Assembly (NCBI GenBank): GCA_029007685.1
Contig: JAQXIG010000110.1
Coordinates: 1-6,552 of the forward strand
Direction: 5' to 3'
Length of the DNA stretch: 6,552 nucleotides
DNA from: a bacterium
GTDB lineage: Bacteria; Bacillota_I; Bacilli_A; RF39; UBA660
In this document: one piece after another, positions 1 through 4,852 of the stretch
How the letters are laid out: every line of letters starts with the position of its first letter
Position numbering within the stretch: position 1 is the stretch's first letter
Notes under the pieces: model-generated
What the model was told of the DNA's origin: nothing
Seen by the model: only the letters and a program-made list of their open reading frames with translations
Database searches by the model: none
Program-made: the position numbers and the translations under genes

Positions 1-41
1 AAGGAACACATCTGGAAAAAGAGCAGTTCTTCTCTAATTCC

Positions 42-70
42 TTGACAAACAAAATGTAGTATGATAAACT
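42..70 (+). promoter_or_regulatory. Promoter of the GRAM-domain gene
   Basis: A perfect -35 box TTGACA (42-47) is followed after 17 bp by TAAACT (65-70, 4/6 to TATAAT). TGA at 62-64 supplies the TGn of an extended -10. It lies 31 bp upstream of the ATG at 102. This is a sequence match to the sigma-A consensus only. Confidence 0.65.
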
Positions 71-101
71 GTCACAAACAATATAAGAAGGAGTGAACCA
101 T

Positions 102-482
102 ATGACATTAACAGAAAAGAAAAAAAACGAATGGGAAAAGACTTTGCTAAAGTTAAAACTAATGAGCGAAGGAGATAGTATTCAAAAGCATACAAGTGGA
201 GATTTATGGAATTTTACCGGCCAAACAAGAGGAAATTATTTTTTCACCAAAGAAAAGATGATTTTTGTCAGTGGATTTGGAGTTGAAACTTTTTCTATCG
301 CTTACAAAGATATTAAAGAAATCAAAAAATGCATGATTGGTATATTTATCCCAACAGGGATTAAAATTACTGCACTAGATCCAATCAAAGGAAAAGAAAA
401 GAAATATAAATGCTCGGTAATGAAAAGAAAAAGCTGGATGGAATTTTTATCACAAAAATCAGGAGTAACTCATAATGAATAA
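102..482 (+). CDS. Small GRAM/PH-like domain protein (host flank)
   Basis: A 126-aa soluble protein with no signal peptide or membrane segment. It has the pattern of small GRAM/bacterial-PH proteins of Bacillota: a charged N-terminal helix, 'GDSIQKH', then 'GNYFFTKEKMIFVSGFG', 'IAYKDIKEIKK', 'IPTGIKITA' and a C-terminal 'KSWMEFL' helix. These strands fit a lipid- or peptide-binding beta-sandwich, but its partner is unknown. I chose ATG at 102 because AAGGAG (88-93) sits 8 nt upstream; an in-frame GTG at 93 overlaps that ribosome site. It has its own promoter and terminator and is a single-gene unit. It lies outside the left dif-like site, so it is read as chromosomal rather than phage. The domain call rests on pattern recognition. 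Confidence 0.75.
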   Translation: MTLTEKKKNEWEKTLLKLKLMSEGDSIQKHTSGDLWNFTGQTRGNYFFTKEKMIFVSGFGVETFSIAYKDIKEIKKCMIGIFIPTGIKITALDPIKGKEKKYKCSVMKRKSWMEFLSQKSGVTHNE

Positions 483-485
483 AAT

Positions 486-523
486 AAAAGACCAATCCAA
501 ATGGCTAAAAATGGTCTTTTTTT
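486..523 (+). terminator. Intrinsic terminator of the GRAM-domain gene
   Basis: The 9-bp stem AAAAGACCA (486-494) pairs with TGGTCTTTT (512-520) around a 17-nt loop, and T residues continue to 523. It starts 4 nt after the stop codon. The symmetric A/T tracts could let it act in both directions. Confidence 0.8.
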
Positions 524-531
524 ATTGCTTT

Positions 532-580
532 AACAAATAAAGATTTGTTTGTTGACTTAGAATTATACCCTATGTTTAAT
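532..580 (+). promoter_or_regulatory. Possible chromosomal promoter with hairpin, facing the prophage
   Basis: A perfect 7-bp inverted repeat AACAAAT/ATTTGTT (532-538 and 543-549) is followed by TTGACT (552-557), 17 bp, and TTTAAT (575-580), each 5/6 to consensus. It reads rightward toward the dif-like site but no host gene follows. It may have belonged to a host gene now displaced by the prophages. AT-rich DNA yields such matches by chance, so this is tentative. Confidence 0.35.
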
Positions 581-612
581 TAAAAAAACATAAAAAATAA
601 TACATTTTATTA

Positions 613-640
613 ACTTCGTATAATTTATAAATTATCAACT
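613..640 (+). other. Left dif-like XerCD site (attL)
   Basis: A 28-bp site with the architecture 11-6-11: ACTTCGTATAA, TTTATA, AATTATCAACT. Against the Firmicutes-type dif as I recall it (arms ACTTCCTATAA and TTATGTAAACT), the XerC-side arm matches 10/11 and the XerD-side arm 6/11; overall 21/28. A weak XerD arm is typical of phage and mobile-element att sites that exploit Xer. Phage-type sequence begins immediately to the right, and the same arm plus core recurs at 5468. The two left flanks are unrelated, as expected where chromosome meets prophage. Confidence 0.75.
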
Positions 641-673
641 AAAAAAGACTGTTTTCACGGTCTTTTTTTATTG
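641..673 (-). terminator. Bidirectional terminator at the left prophage edge
   Basis: AAAAAGACTG pairs with CGGTCTTTTT around TTTTCA, flanked by an A tract on the left and a T tract on the right. It terminates the leftward repressor gene, whose stop overlaps its edge, and can also stop host transcription entering from the left. A homologous hairpin lies at the same position beside the second dif-like site (5496-5527). Confidence 0.8.
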
Positions 674-862
674 TTTAATGTACCTGATAATTTCCTTATC
701 ATCTATTTTCAACTCATTTATTAATTTCTTTATTGTACCAAATTGAGCTTTTGAATCTCTTCCGTTTTCTATTCTTTGTAAATTTCTCCACGATATATCG
801 CACTTTTCTGCTAATTCTTCTAGTGTGTATCCTCTTCTTATTCTATATTCTTTTAAAATCAT
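668..862 (-). CDS. XRE-family repressor of prophage 1
   Basis: A 64-aa protein that is almost only a Cro/CI-type helix-turn-helix. Its signature runs 'YTLEELAEKCDISWRNLQRIENG', with 'LEELAEKC' as helix 2 and 'SWRNLQRIENG' as the recognition region, followed by two short helices; there is no separate oligomerisation or protease domain. I chose ATG at 862 because GAGGTG on the minus strand sits 5 nt upstream; an in-frame GTG at 868 overlaps that site and is less likely. The gene is divergent from the phage operon, and the shared intergenic region holds four palindromic operators. The inferred role is lysogeny repressor for both divergent promoters. It shows no resemblance to the prophage 2 repressor beyond the HTH fold. 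Confidence 0.85.
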   Translation of the reverse strand: MILKEYRIRRGYTLEELAEKCDISWRNLQRIENGRDSKAQFGTIKKLINELKIDDKEIIRYIKQ

Positions 863-887
863 ACTCACACCTCATGACAATTCTGTC

Positions 888-916
888 ATATTACTTTCTT
901 TTTTTGTATGTCACAA
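888..916 (-). promoter_or_regulatory. Leftward promoter of the prophage 1 repressor
   Basis: Read on the minus strand: TTGTGA (911-916), 17 bp, TAATAT (888-893), each 4/6 to consensus. Its position before the repressor ribosome site, and the overlap of both boxes with operator copies, support it more than the box scores do. Confidence 0.5.
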
Positions 917-932
917 AAGTCATAAAAATGTA

Positions 933-961
933 TTGACACACATGTCTTATTATGTTATTAA
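933..961 (+). promoter_or_regulatory. Rightward promoter of the prophage 1 operon
   Basis: A perfect TTGACA (933-938), 17-bp spacer, then TATTAA (956-961, 4/6) with TGT at 953-955 giving an extended -10. It leads to the 56-aa gene at 1003. The -35 box is itself the left arm of an operator copy, so repressor binding should block it directly. Confidence 0.7.
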
Positions 962-984
962 TTATTTATGACATATGTGTCATT

Positions 985-1133
985 GAAAGGAGGTCTCAAA
1001 AAATGGAAGTTAAGGCTACATTAGAAGAGAAAGTATCTAAAAATGGTAATAAGTATCAAGTAGTTGTTCTAAAACTTACAGACAATTACGAAAAATTAGT
1101 TTTTCTAGAAAAAGCTGAAATTGAACTTTTAAA
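985..1133 (+). repeat. Direct repeat, copy 1 (partner at 6404-6552)
   Basis: 149 bp matching 6404-6552 with one mismatch (1000/6419). It starts exactly at the GAAAGGAGG ribosome site, and upstream sequences are unrelated. The right end is limited by the window, so the true repeat is probably much longer. Confidence 0.97.
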
Positions 1134-1173
1134 ATCATTAGAAAGTAAATTTGATGATTTTCCAAGTTTCTAA
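1003..1173 (+). CDS. 56-aa first operon protein, candidate ssDNA-binding protein
   Basis: A small soluble acidic protein: an alternating beta pattern 'EVKATLEEKV', a 'SKNGNKYQVVVLKLTD' hairpin and 'YEKLVFLEKAEIELLKSL', ending in an acidic/aromatic tail 'FDDFPSF'. I do not recognise a named family. The beta-rich size class, the position ahead of the coat gene, and an acidic tail like those of ssDNA-binding proteins make a pV-like ssDNA-binding role a reasonable guess, nothing more. The start is ATG at 1003 with AAAGGAGG (986-993) upstream; an in-frame ATG at 952 would place coding sequence across the promoter -10 and an operator, so it is rejected. The same gene recurs at 6422 with identical sequence over the visible 131 nt. 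Confidence 0.75.
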   Translation: MEVKATLEEKVSKNGNKYQVVVLKLTDNYEKLVFLEKAEIELLKSLESKFDDFPSF

Positions 1174-1176
1174 TTT

Positions 1177-1395
1177 ATGTATAAAGTCATAGTTTGGAAA
1201 AATCTAAATAAAAATACTTACTACTATAAAATTGTGAAAGGAACATATAAAAATTATTTTATTGGTTATGTAAATCAATATAATCATGAAGTAATTATTA
1301 TAATTGATAATATTTATTTATCAAGTTATAAAGTTCCCATTAAAAAAAAGGTACTAACGAGAGCAATCTCGTTTTTACAAAAATTGAATAGATAG
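1177..1395 (+). CDS. Hypothetical 72-aa basic protein
   Basis: Unrecognised. The protein is Tyr-, Lys- and Ile-rich ('KNTYYYKIVKGTYKNYFIGYV', 'EVIIIIDNIYLSSYKV', basic 'PIKKKVLTRAISFLQKLNR' tail) and predicted beta strands end in a cationic helix. It has no membrane segment or signal peptide. It starts 3 nt after the stop of the 56-aa gene and has no clear Shine-Dalgarno site, so translation is probably coupled to that gene. Its stop abuts the ribosome site of the coat gene. A basic soluble early protein here could bind nucleic acid or regulate coat expression; this is inferred from charge and position only. Confidence 0.65.
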   Translation: MYKVIVWKNLNKNTYYYKIVKGTYKNYFIGYVNQYNHEVIIIIDNIYLSSYKVPIKKKVLTRAISFLQKLNR

Positions 1396-1412
1396 AAAGG
1401 AGATTTAGTAGT

Positions 1413-1622
1413 ATGGATGGTGCTACAACTACCACTACTACAGTTACGAATAGTATGACTGAAATAGTTACCGCTTTAAACGCTGGAATCACTTCTGATA
1501 CATTGTTTGGAACAGTTGCAGATTTGATGCCATGGGTAATAACTTTAACTATCGCTTCTTTAGGTTTACATTTTTTACGTAAACTTGTTAAAGGTGCTGC
1601 TAAAGGTAAAGTTAGATTTTAA
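1413..1622 (+). CDS. Major coat protein (pVIII-like)
   Basis: A 69-aa protein with the classic filamentous-phage coat layout. Residues 2-30 are a Thr-rich, mildly acidic exposed segment (six consecutive Thr at 5-10). Residues about 37-55 ('LMPWVITLTIASLGLHFL') are one membrane-spanning helix. Residues 56-69 ('RKLVKGAAKGKVRF') are a basic tail that would face the packaged ssDNA. No cleavable signal peptide is evident, so the N-terminal tail would have to be translocated without one. The start ATG has GAAAGGAG (1395-1402) upstream. The codons are richer in G and C than in neighbouring genes (GCT, GGT, ACT, ACC), fitting high expression, and a terminator follows directly. Confidence 0.88.
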   Translation: MDGATTTTTTVTNSMTEIVTALNAGITSDTLFGTVADLMPWVITLTIASLGLHFLRKLVKGAAKGKVRF

Positions 1623-1632
1623 TTTTGGAGGA

Positions 1633-1659
1633 GGGTAGGAAACTATCCTTTTTCTTTTT
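1633..1659 (+). terminator. Terminator directly after the major coat gene
   Basis: GGGTAG (1633-1638) pairs with CTATCC (1643-1648, one G-U pair) around a GAAA tetraloop, then TTTTTCTTTTT. It starts 11 nt after the coat stop. Minor-protein genes continue on the same strand with no clear new promoter, so it is probably leaky and lowers their expression relative to coat, as the terminator after gene VIII does in Ff phages. Confidence 0.8.
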
Positions 1660-1673
1660 AAGGAGGAAAAAAT

Positions 1674-1787
1674 ATGTTTGATGTTACGATAACATTTATG
1701 AAACAATTGGTCGATTTGATAATACCAATTTTAAGTTTGTATATTTTATTTGATTTTTTAGGAAGTTTGCTTTTTGGAAAGAGGTAA
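1674..1787 (+). CDS. 37-aa hydrophobic protein, candidate pVII/pIX-like minor coat
   Basis: The ORF MFDVTITFMKQLVDLIIPIL... ends in '...GSLLFGKR'. AAGGAGG (1660-1666) sits 7 nt before the ATG, one of the best ribosome sites in the window, which supports translation of so short a frame. Residues about 11-34 form one membrane helix and the tail is basic. In Ff phages two proteins of 32-33 aa (pVII, pIX) cap the end of the particle that emerges first and are encoded next to the coat gene; size, hydrophobicity and position agree here. There is no sequence-level match I can vouch for. Confidence 0.7.
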   Translation: MFDVTITFMKQLVDLIIPILSLYILFDFLGSLLFGKR

Positions 1788-1793
1788 TTAATA

Positions 1794-2126
1794 ATGAAAA
1801 TATATGTACCAAATTTAGAAAATTATCAATGTGTATATGTAAGAAGTAATGATATAATTAGAGCTTATTTCCAAAAACCTCAAAATAATTCTACAGTTAC
1901 TTATCGAGATTACTACATAAACTCAAATTATATTTATACTGATGGTGAACAATCATTTTCAAATTATACATCACTTCCTACATGTTTGAATAATACAAAT
2001 TTAACTAGCGAAGTTTATTATAGAAATGATTTTGACTCTATTTTAGTTATGTTTATTTGCTTGTGTTTAATATTCTTTTATATTCCTATAAAAATCTTAT
2101 TTAGACTTTTTAGGAGGTTTAATTAA
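1794..2126 (+). CDS. 110-aa protein with one C-terminal membrane helix
   Basis: Unrecognised. Residues 1-80 are polar, very rich in Asn, Tyr, Ser and Thr with two Cys (13 and 64), like an exposed beta domain. Residues about 83-102 ('SILVMFICLCLIFFYIPIKI') are one membrane helix, followed by a basic tail 'LFRLFRRFN' that would stay in the cytoplasm. There is no N-terminal signal peptide, so this is a C-terminally anchored protein. GAAAGAGG (1777-1784) precedes the start, and the stop overlaps the next start by one base (TAATG). As a neighbour of the adsorption gene it could be a minor virion or assembly protein; the function is inferred from context alone. Confidence 0.75.
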   Translation: MKIYVPNLENYQCVYVRSNDIIRAYFQKPQNNSTVTYRDYYINSNYIYTDGEQSFSNYTSLPTCLNNTNLTSEVYYRNDFDSILVMFICLCLIFFYIPIKILFRLFRRFN

Positions 2127-3673
2127 TGAATAAAGTATTATATTATTTTTTGTCATTTTCTTTAATTCTAGTTTTAGGAACTTTCGCATTATTTGATAAC
2201 GTTTATGCAAATAATGACTACTTATATACCACAGTTACGATTCCGGATGGATCTCCAAAAGTTTCAACCGGTTCTCAATCTCCTGGGTTAACTGGAAATA
2301 ATACAAGTTATTCTATATTAGCTTTTGGATATTACAATCTATATGGAACTTTTAAATTGGGCGAAAAGTGGAGAATTGAATCTGATTATTGCGTTTTATA
2401 TCCTGACTATAACTCTTTTTCTGTACAAGGTACTTATAACTTACTATTACACAAATTTAATTATAAATATGGCTCAACATGTTCATATACTTCTTCTGAC
2501 GGAAATGTAAATATTGGAACTACAGTGACTTTCATTTTAGATTTTACGATCAGTGGTGATGGTACACAAGGTTTCGCAAACATTATGTTTAAAAAAGATG
2601 ATAGTAATTATAGTTGGTTTGCATTTAAGAATTATAATGTTTATCCTTCAAGTGAAATCACAGAAATGGAAAATACTCAAGCTATTATTGATAATCAAAA
2701 TTTAAATGCAAGTTTAATAACTGGATCCATAATCGGATCTAGTCAAGATATTATGGCAAATCAAAATCAAAACAAACAAGAAATCATTGATAACCAAAAC
2801 GTAAATACACAAAGAGAAATTGATAATGCGAATCAAAATAAACAAGAAATCATCAATAATCAAAATACAAATACACAAAAACAAATTGATAACCAAAACA
2901 AACTTATAAAAGGTGAATGTACCATTAAACCTAGCAAAAACCTTTTTGACGGAGTTTTAGCCGATGGTTCATATGAGAACACTACTGGTCAAGTTTCTTC
3001 GTCTCTAAGCACTTTAAGACGCAATGTTAATCATATCAATGTCAAACCGAATACGACATACATCGCCTCTAATAACGGCAAAGGTGTAGCAATTAATATA
3101 AATCAATATCGTAGTGATGGTACACACATTAAAGGCGAAACGGTACTAGCTAATAATTCATTCACAACTACATCAGAGACAGAATATATTAACATTCATC
3201 GCGGTAGTTCTGATACTGATAAATTACAAATAGAAGAAGGTAGTACAATTACTTCATATGAACCTTATGGTGAAACCGAAGTTTGCGAAGGTGGTTTACA
3301 AGGTAGTGTTGATGATGTTAATGAGACTATGAAAGATGATAATATTGACAGTTCTTCTGCTAGTGGTTTTTTTAGTGATTTTGAAAGTAGTGATCATGGA
3401 TTATCTAGTGTTATTACTTCACCACTTAGGTTTATTCAAAATTTAACTAATAATACTTGTAATTCTCTATCTTTAAATATTCCCTATGTAGGTAAAGATT
3501 TTTCGTTACCTTGTATGAGTAGCATTTACCAACAACATTTTGGCACTTTATACACTTTATATCAAACCGTAACTACTGGTTTTATAGCATATTGGGTATG
3601 CGTTAGAGTATTTGCTCTTGTAAAAGGATTTAAAGATCCTGAAAACGATAAAATAGAGGTGATGGATCTGTGA
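2126..3673 (+). CDS. Adsorption (pIII-like) tip protein with carbohydrate-binding-like module
   Basis: A 515-aa secreted, C-terminally anchored protein. Residues 1-28 are a signal peptide ('YYFLSFSLILVLGTFALF', cleavage near VYA/NN). Residues 30-175 are a beta-rich, Tyr/Ser/Asn-rich domain. Residues 214-257 are four 11-residue repeats (N-x-N-x-Q-x-x-I-D/N-N-Q/A) that should form a hendecad coiled-coil stalk. Residues about 267-383 resemble the jelly-roll modules of Gram-positive phage minor structural proteins ('KNLFDG', 'NHINVKPNTTYIAS', 'TTTSETEYINI', 'KLQIEEGSTITSYEPYG'). A low-complexity Ser/Asp linker follows, then a Cys pair region (445, 463) and a membrane helix at about 475-499 with a short cytoplasmic tail. 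The layout is that of a filamentous-phage pIII: receptor binding outside, anchor in the last fifth. AGGAGG lies 8 nt before the start, and the stop overlaps the next gene's GTG. Confidence 0.85.
   Translation: MNKVLYYFLSFSLILVLGTFALFDNVYANNDYLYTTVTIPDGSPKVSTGSQSPGLTGNNTSYSILAFGYYNLYGTFKLGEKWRIESDYCVLYPDYNSFSVQGTYNLLLHKFNYKYGSTCSYTSSDGNVNIGTTVTFILDFTISGDGTQGFANIMFKKDDSNYSWFAFKNYNVYPSSEITEMENTQAIIDNQNLNASLITGSIIGSSQDIMANQNQNKQEIIDNQNVNTQREIDNANQNKQEIINNQNTNTQKQIDNQNKLIKGECTIKPSKNLFDGVLADGSYENTTGQVSSSLSTLRRNVNHINVKPNTTYIASNNGKGVAININQYRSDGTHIKGETVLANNSFTTTSETEYINIHRGSSDTDKLQIEEGSTITSYEPYGETEVCEGGLQGSVDDVNETMKDDNIDSSSASGFFSDFESSDHGLSSVITSPLRFIQNLTNNTCNSLSLNIPYVGKDFSLPCMSSIYQQHFGTLYTLYQTVTTGFIAYWVCVRVFALVKGFKDPENDKIEVMDL
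2765..2896 (+). repeat. Two 66-nt in-frame tandem repeats in the adsorption gene
   Basis: Units 2765-2830 and 2831-2896 encode NQNKQEIIDNQ-NVNTQREIDNA and NQNKQEIINNQ-NTNTQKQIDNQ. Each 22-residue unit is itself two 11-residue hendecads. Copy-number change by slippage would lengthen or shorten the stalk without breaking the frame. Confidence 0.9.
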
Positions 3674-3969
3674 TAAAAGCTATTATTAATGGAATTATGA
3701 AATTAATCATGTCTTTAGTTTCAGTTTTAACGGCTCCTATAGATATGATTATAGAACAAGCACTACCAGATCTATCAAACGCTCTAAATTCGTTTGCTAG
3801 CGTCTTGAATTTGATTTCTGATGTCATGGGTTGGGTTATTTCACTTACTGGAATAAGCACAACTGCAATTAGTCTGATAGTAACCTACTATGTATTTAAA
3901 TTAACTACACCAATTCTATTTAGTAGTATTAAAGCTGCGATCAAATGGTATAAAACTTTAAAATTATAG
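3670..3969 (+). CDS. pVI-like minor coat protein (DUF2523-like membrane protein)
   Basis: A 99-aa, strongly hydrophobic protein with three apolar stretches at about 5-28, 42-61 and 64-86 and a basic C-terminal tail ('SSIKAAIKWYKTLKL'). Size, membrane content and position between the adsorption gene and the Zot gene match the pVI-type proteins of inoviruses, often annotated DUF2523, which anchor pIII at the end of the virion. It starts with GTG in a 4-nt overlap (GTGA) with the adsorption gene stop, preceded by GAGGTGAT (3656-3663), so translation is coupled and the two products are likely made in fixed ratio. The family is assigned by layout and position rather than by conserved residues. Confidence 0.75.
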   Translation: MIKAIINGIMKLIMSLVSVLTAPIDMIIEQALPDLSNALNSFASVLNLISDVMGWVISLTGISTTAISLIVTYYVFKLTTPILFSSIKAAIKWYKTLKL

Positions 3970-3977
3970 GAGGAAAT

Positions 3978-4619
3978 ATGTTATTAATAATTTTAATAGT
4001 TACAATAGTTTTTTTGTTCATTCGATTTAAAAATGTTCGAATCAAGTTTAAAACATTCTTTAAAAAAGGATTTAAGCCTGATAGAGGTGTATTTGGTGTT
4101 TACTGTTATTGTGGTAAACAAGGATCCGGAAAAACTTATTCTGTGGTTGAGTTTTTAAAGAATAATAATGATAAAAAAATATATTCAAATGTCCATTTAA
4201 AAGGTATAGATTACATTTATTTTAATGGTTTTGAGAATTTACTAAAGTTACGTGAGGAGAGTAATTGTATTATTGTCTATGATGAGATTTTTACTGCATT
4301 AACTAAAACAAGTAAAATTACTACTGATGTATTAGATTTCTTATCACAAATGCGTAAAAGAAAAATTATTTTCATGACAACTGCTCAAGAATGGTTAGAA
4401 ATACCTATAACTCTTAGGAGATATTGTCGATATCAAGTAGATTGCAAAATGGTTTCTTTAGGCATTGGTATCTTGCTTAAATTCATGTATAACGCTGAAC
4501 TTATGAAGTGGTCTAATGATGATAATGAGTACATTGCTCCGTTGATGACTACAACTATTTCGAAGTGTAATCTTGATGTCGCTAATTCTTACGATACTTT
4601 TGAACAAATTAAAAATTAA
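3978..4619 (+). CDS. zot: Zot/pI-type assembly ATPase, short monoderm form
   Basis: A 213-aa P-loop ATPase that drives extrusion of filamentous phage through the cytoplasmic membrane. A membrane helix lies at residues 2-15, followed by a basic stretch (16-30). Walker A is GKQGSGKT at 46-53 (K52, T53), Walker B is CIIVYDE at 97-103 (D102, E103), and 'MTTAQ' at 133-137 fits the sensor strand of Zot proteins. 'LSQMRKRK' at 122-129 matches the conserved 'R+hr' helix. Diderm-phage Zot/pI is usually 350-400 aa with an N-terminal ATPase, then a membrane helix and a periplasmic domain that meets the secretin. Here the membrane helix is N-terminal, the periplasmic domain is absent and no secretin gene is present, which fits a single-membrane host. 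AGGAGG lies 5-6 nt before the ATG. It is the last gene before the origin. Confidence 0.9.
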   Translation: MLLIILIVTIVFLFIRFKNVRIKFKTFFKKGFKPDRGVFGVYCYCGKQGSGKTYSVVEFLKNNNDKKIYSNVHLKGIDYIYFNGFENLLKLREESNCIIVYDEIFTALTKTSKITTDVLDFLSQMRKRKIIFMTTAQEWLEIPITLRRYCRYQVDCKMVSLGIGILLKFMYNAELMKWSNDDNEYIAPLMTTTISKCNLDVANSYDTFEQIKN

Positions 4620-4648
4620 AATAGAAAAGTTGTATTGTATTTCAACGA

Positions 4649-4685
4649 ATACACGAATGCGCGATATATATACGCGCGAGTGTAT
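4649..4685. other. Large stem-loop in the origin region, candidate packaging signal or complementary-strand origin
   Basis: Two stacked perfect stems: ATACAC (4649-4654) with GTGTAT (4680-4685), and GCGCG (4659-4663) with CGCGC (4673-4677), enclosing an alternating AT tract. It lies just after the last morphogenesis gene, where Ff phages keep the packaging hairpin. A competing stem TGTATT/AATACA (4631-4636, 4648-4653) is possible. The role is inferred from structure and place. Confidence 0.6.
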
Positions 4686-4692
4686 GAGTTAT

Positions 4693-4734
4693 AGCGAAGC
4701 GTAGTATCTTTTTTGGGGTCGAGCGAAAGCGTAG
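4693..4734 (+). repeat. Imperfect direct repeats in the origin region
   Basis: AGCGAAGCGTAG (4693-4704) and AGCGAAAGCGTAG (4722-4734) differ by one inserted A and are 29 bp apart. They are GC-rich in an AT-rich intergenic stretch and lie 60-100 bp upstream of the nick hairpin. They could be Rep-binding sites; in pMV158 the Rep-binding repeats lie on the other side of the nick, so this is tentative. Confidence 0.5.
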
Positions 4735-4780
4735 ACATACTTTAAACAACAAAAAAGTTAAAATTTTTTCGAAGAAGAGA

Positions 4781-4805
4781 AGGGGGGTTACTACGACTCC
4801 CCCCT
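4781..4805 (+). other. Double-strand origin (dso) with pMV158-type nick site
   Basis: AGGGGGG (4781-4787) pairs perfectly with CCCCCCT (4799-4805), presenting an 11-nt loop that contains TACTACGAC (4789-4797). TACTACG/AC in a hairpin loop is the nick sequence of the pMV158/pE194 rolling-circle plasmid family; the predicted cut is between G4795 and A4796. An A/T tract at 4751-4769 just upstream could ease melting. The cognate RepB gene begins 48 bp downstream. Confidence 0.92.
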
Positions 4806-4852
4806 AAGGGTGATGCGTGACAAAAAGGCTTATAAAATAAGGAGGTTTTATT

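Larger units (their letters stand above)
874..983. promoter_or_regulatory. Four-operator control region of prophage 1
   Basis: Four copies of a 16-bp palindrome ATGACA-N4-TGTCAT are visible: 874-889 (perfect arms), 908-923 (ATGTCA/AGTCAT, one change per arm), 933-948 (TTGACA/TGTCTT) and 968-983 (perfect arms). Start-to-start spacings are 34, 25 and 35 bp. The first two overlap the -10 and -35 of the leftward promoter, the third covers the -35 of the rightward promoter and the fourth lies just past its -10. Binding by the adjacent XRE protein is inferred from position. Confidence 0.8.

Noticed and set aside
1..43. AAGGAA...TTCCTT inverted ends at the window start as a terminator
   Set aside because: The arms are 6 bp with a loop of about 30 nt and no T tract; probably chance.
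733..936. Rightward 67-aa hydrophobic reading frame
   Set aside because: It is antisense to the XRE gene and the operator region, has no ribosome site, and its hydrophobicity comes from the complement of Lys/Glu-rich codons.
952..1002. Longer 73-aa version of the first operon protein starting at 952
   Set aside because: Its extra codons run through the -10 box and an operator, and the ribosome site AAAGGAGG points to ATG 1003, which is also where identity with the second copy lies.
2325..2510. Second frame inside the adsorption gene, and antisense frames at 2714-2896 and 3630-3860
   Set aside because: These are shadows of the 515-aa and 99-aa genes; no ribosome sites, and the 2714-2896 frame mirrors the tandem repeats.
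2765..2896. CRISPR-like or satellite array
   Set aside because: The units are contiguous, in frame and coding, with no spacers.
4817..4840. Promoter for rep (GTGACA and TATAAA)
   Set aside because: The boxes are only 8 bp apart and no acceptable -35 lies 16-18 bp from the -10-like sequences, so I do not list it.
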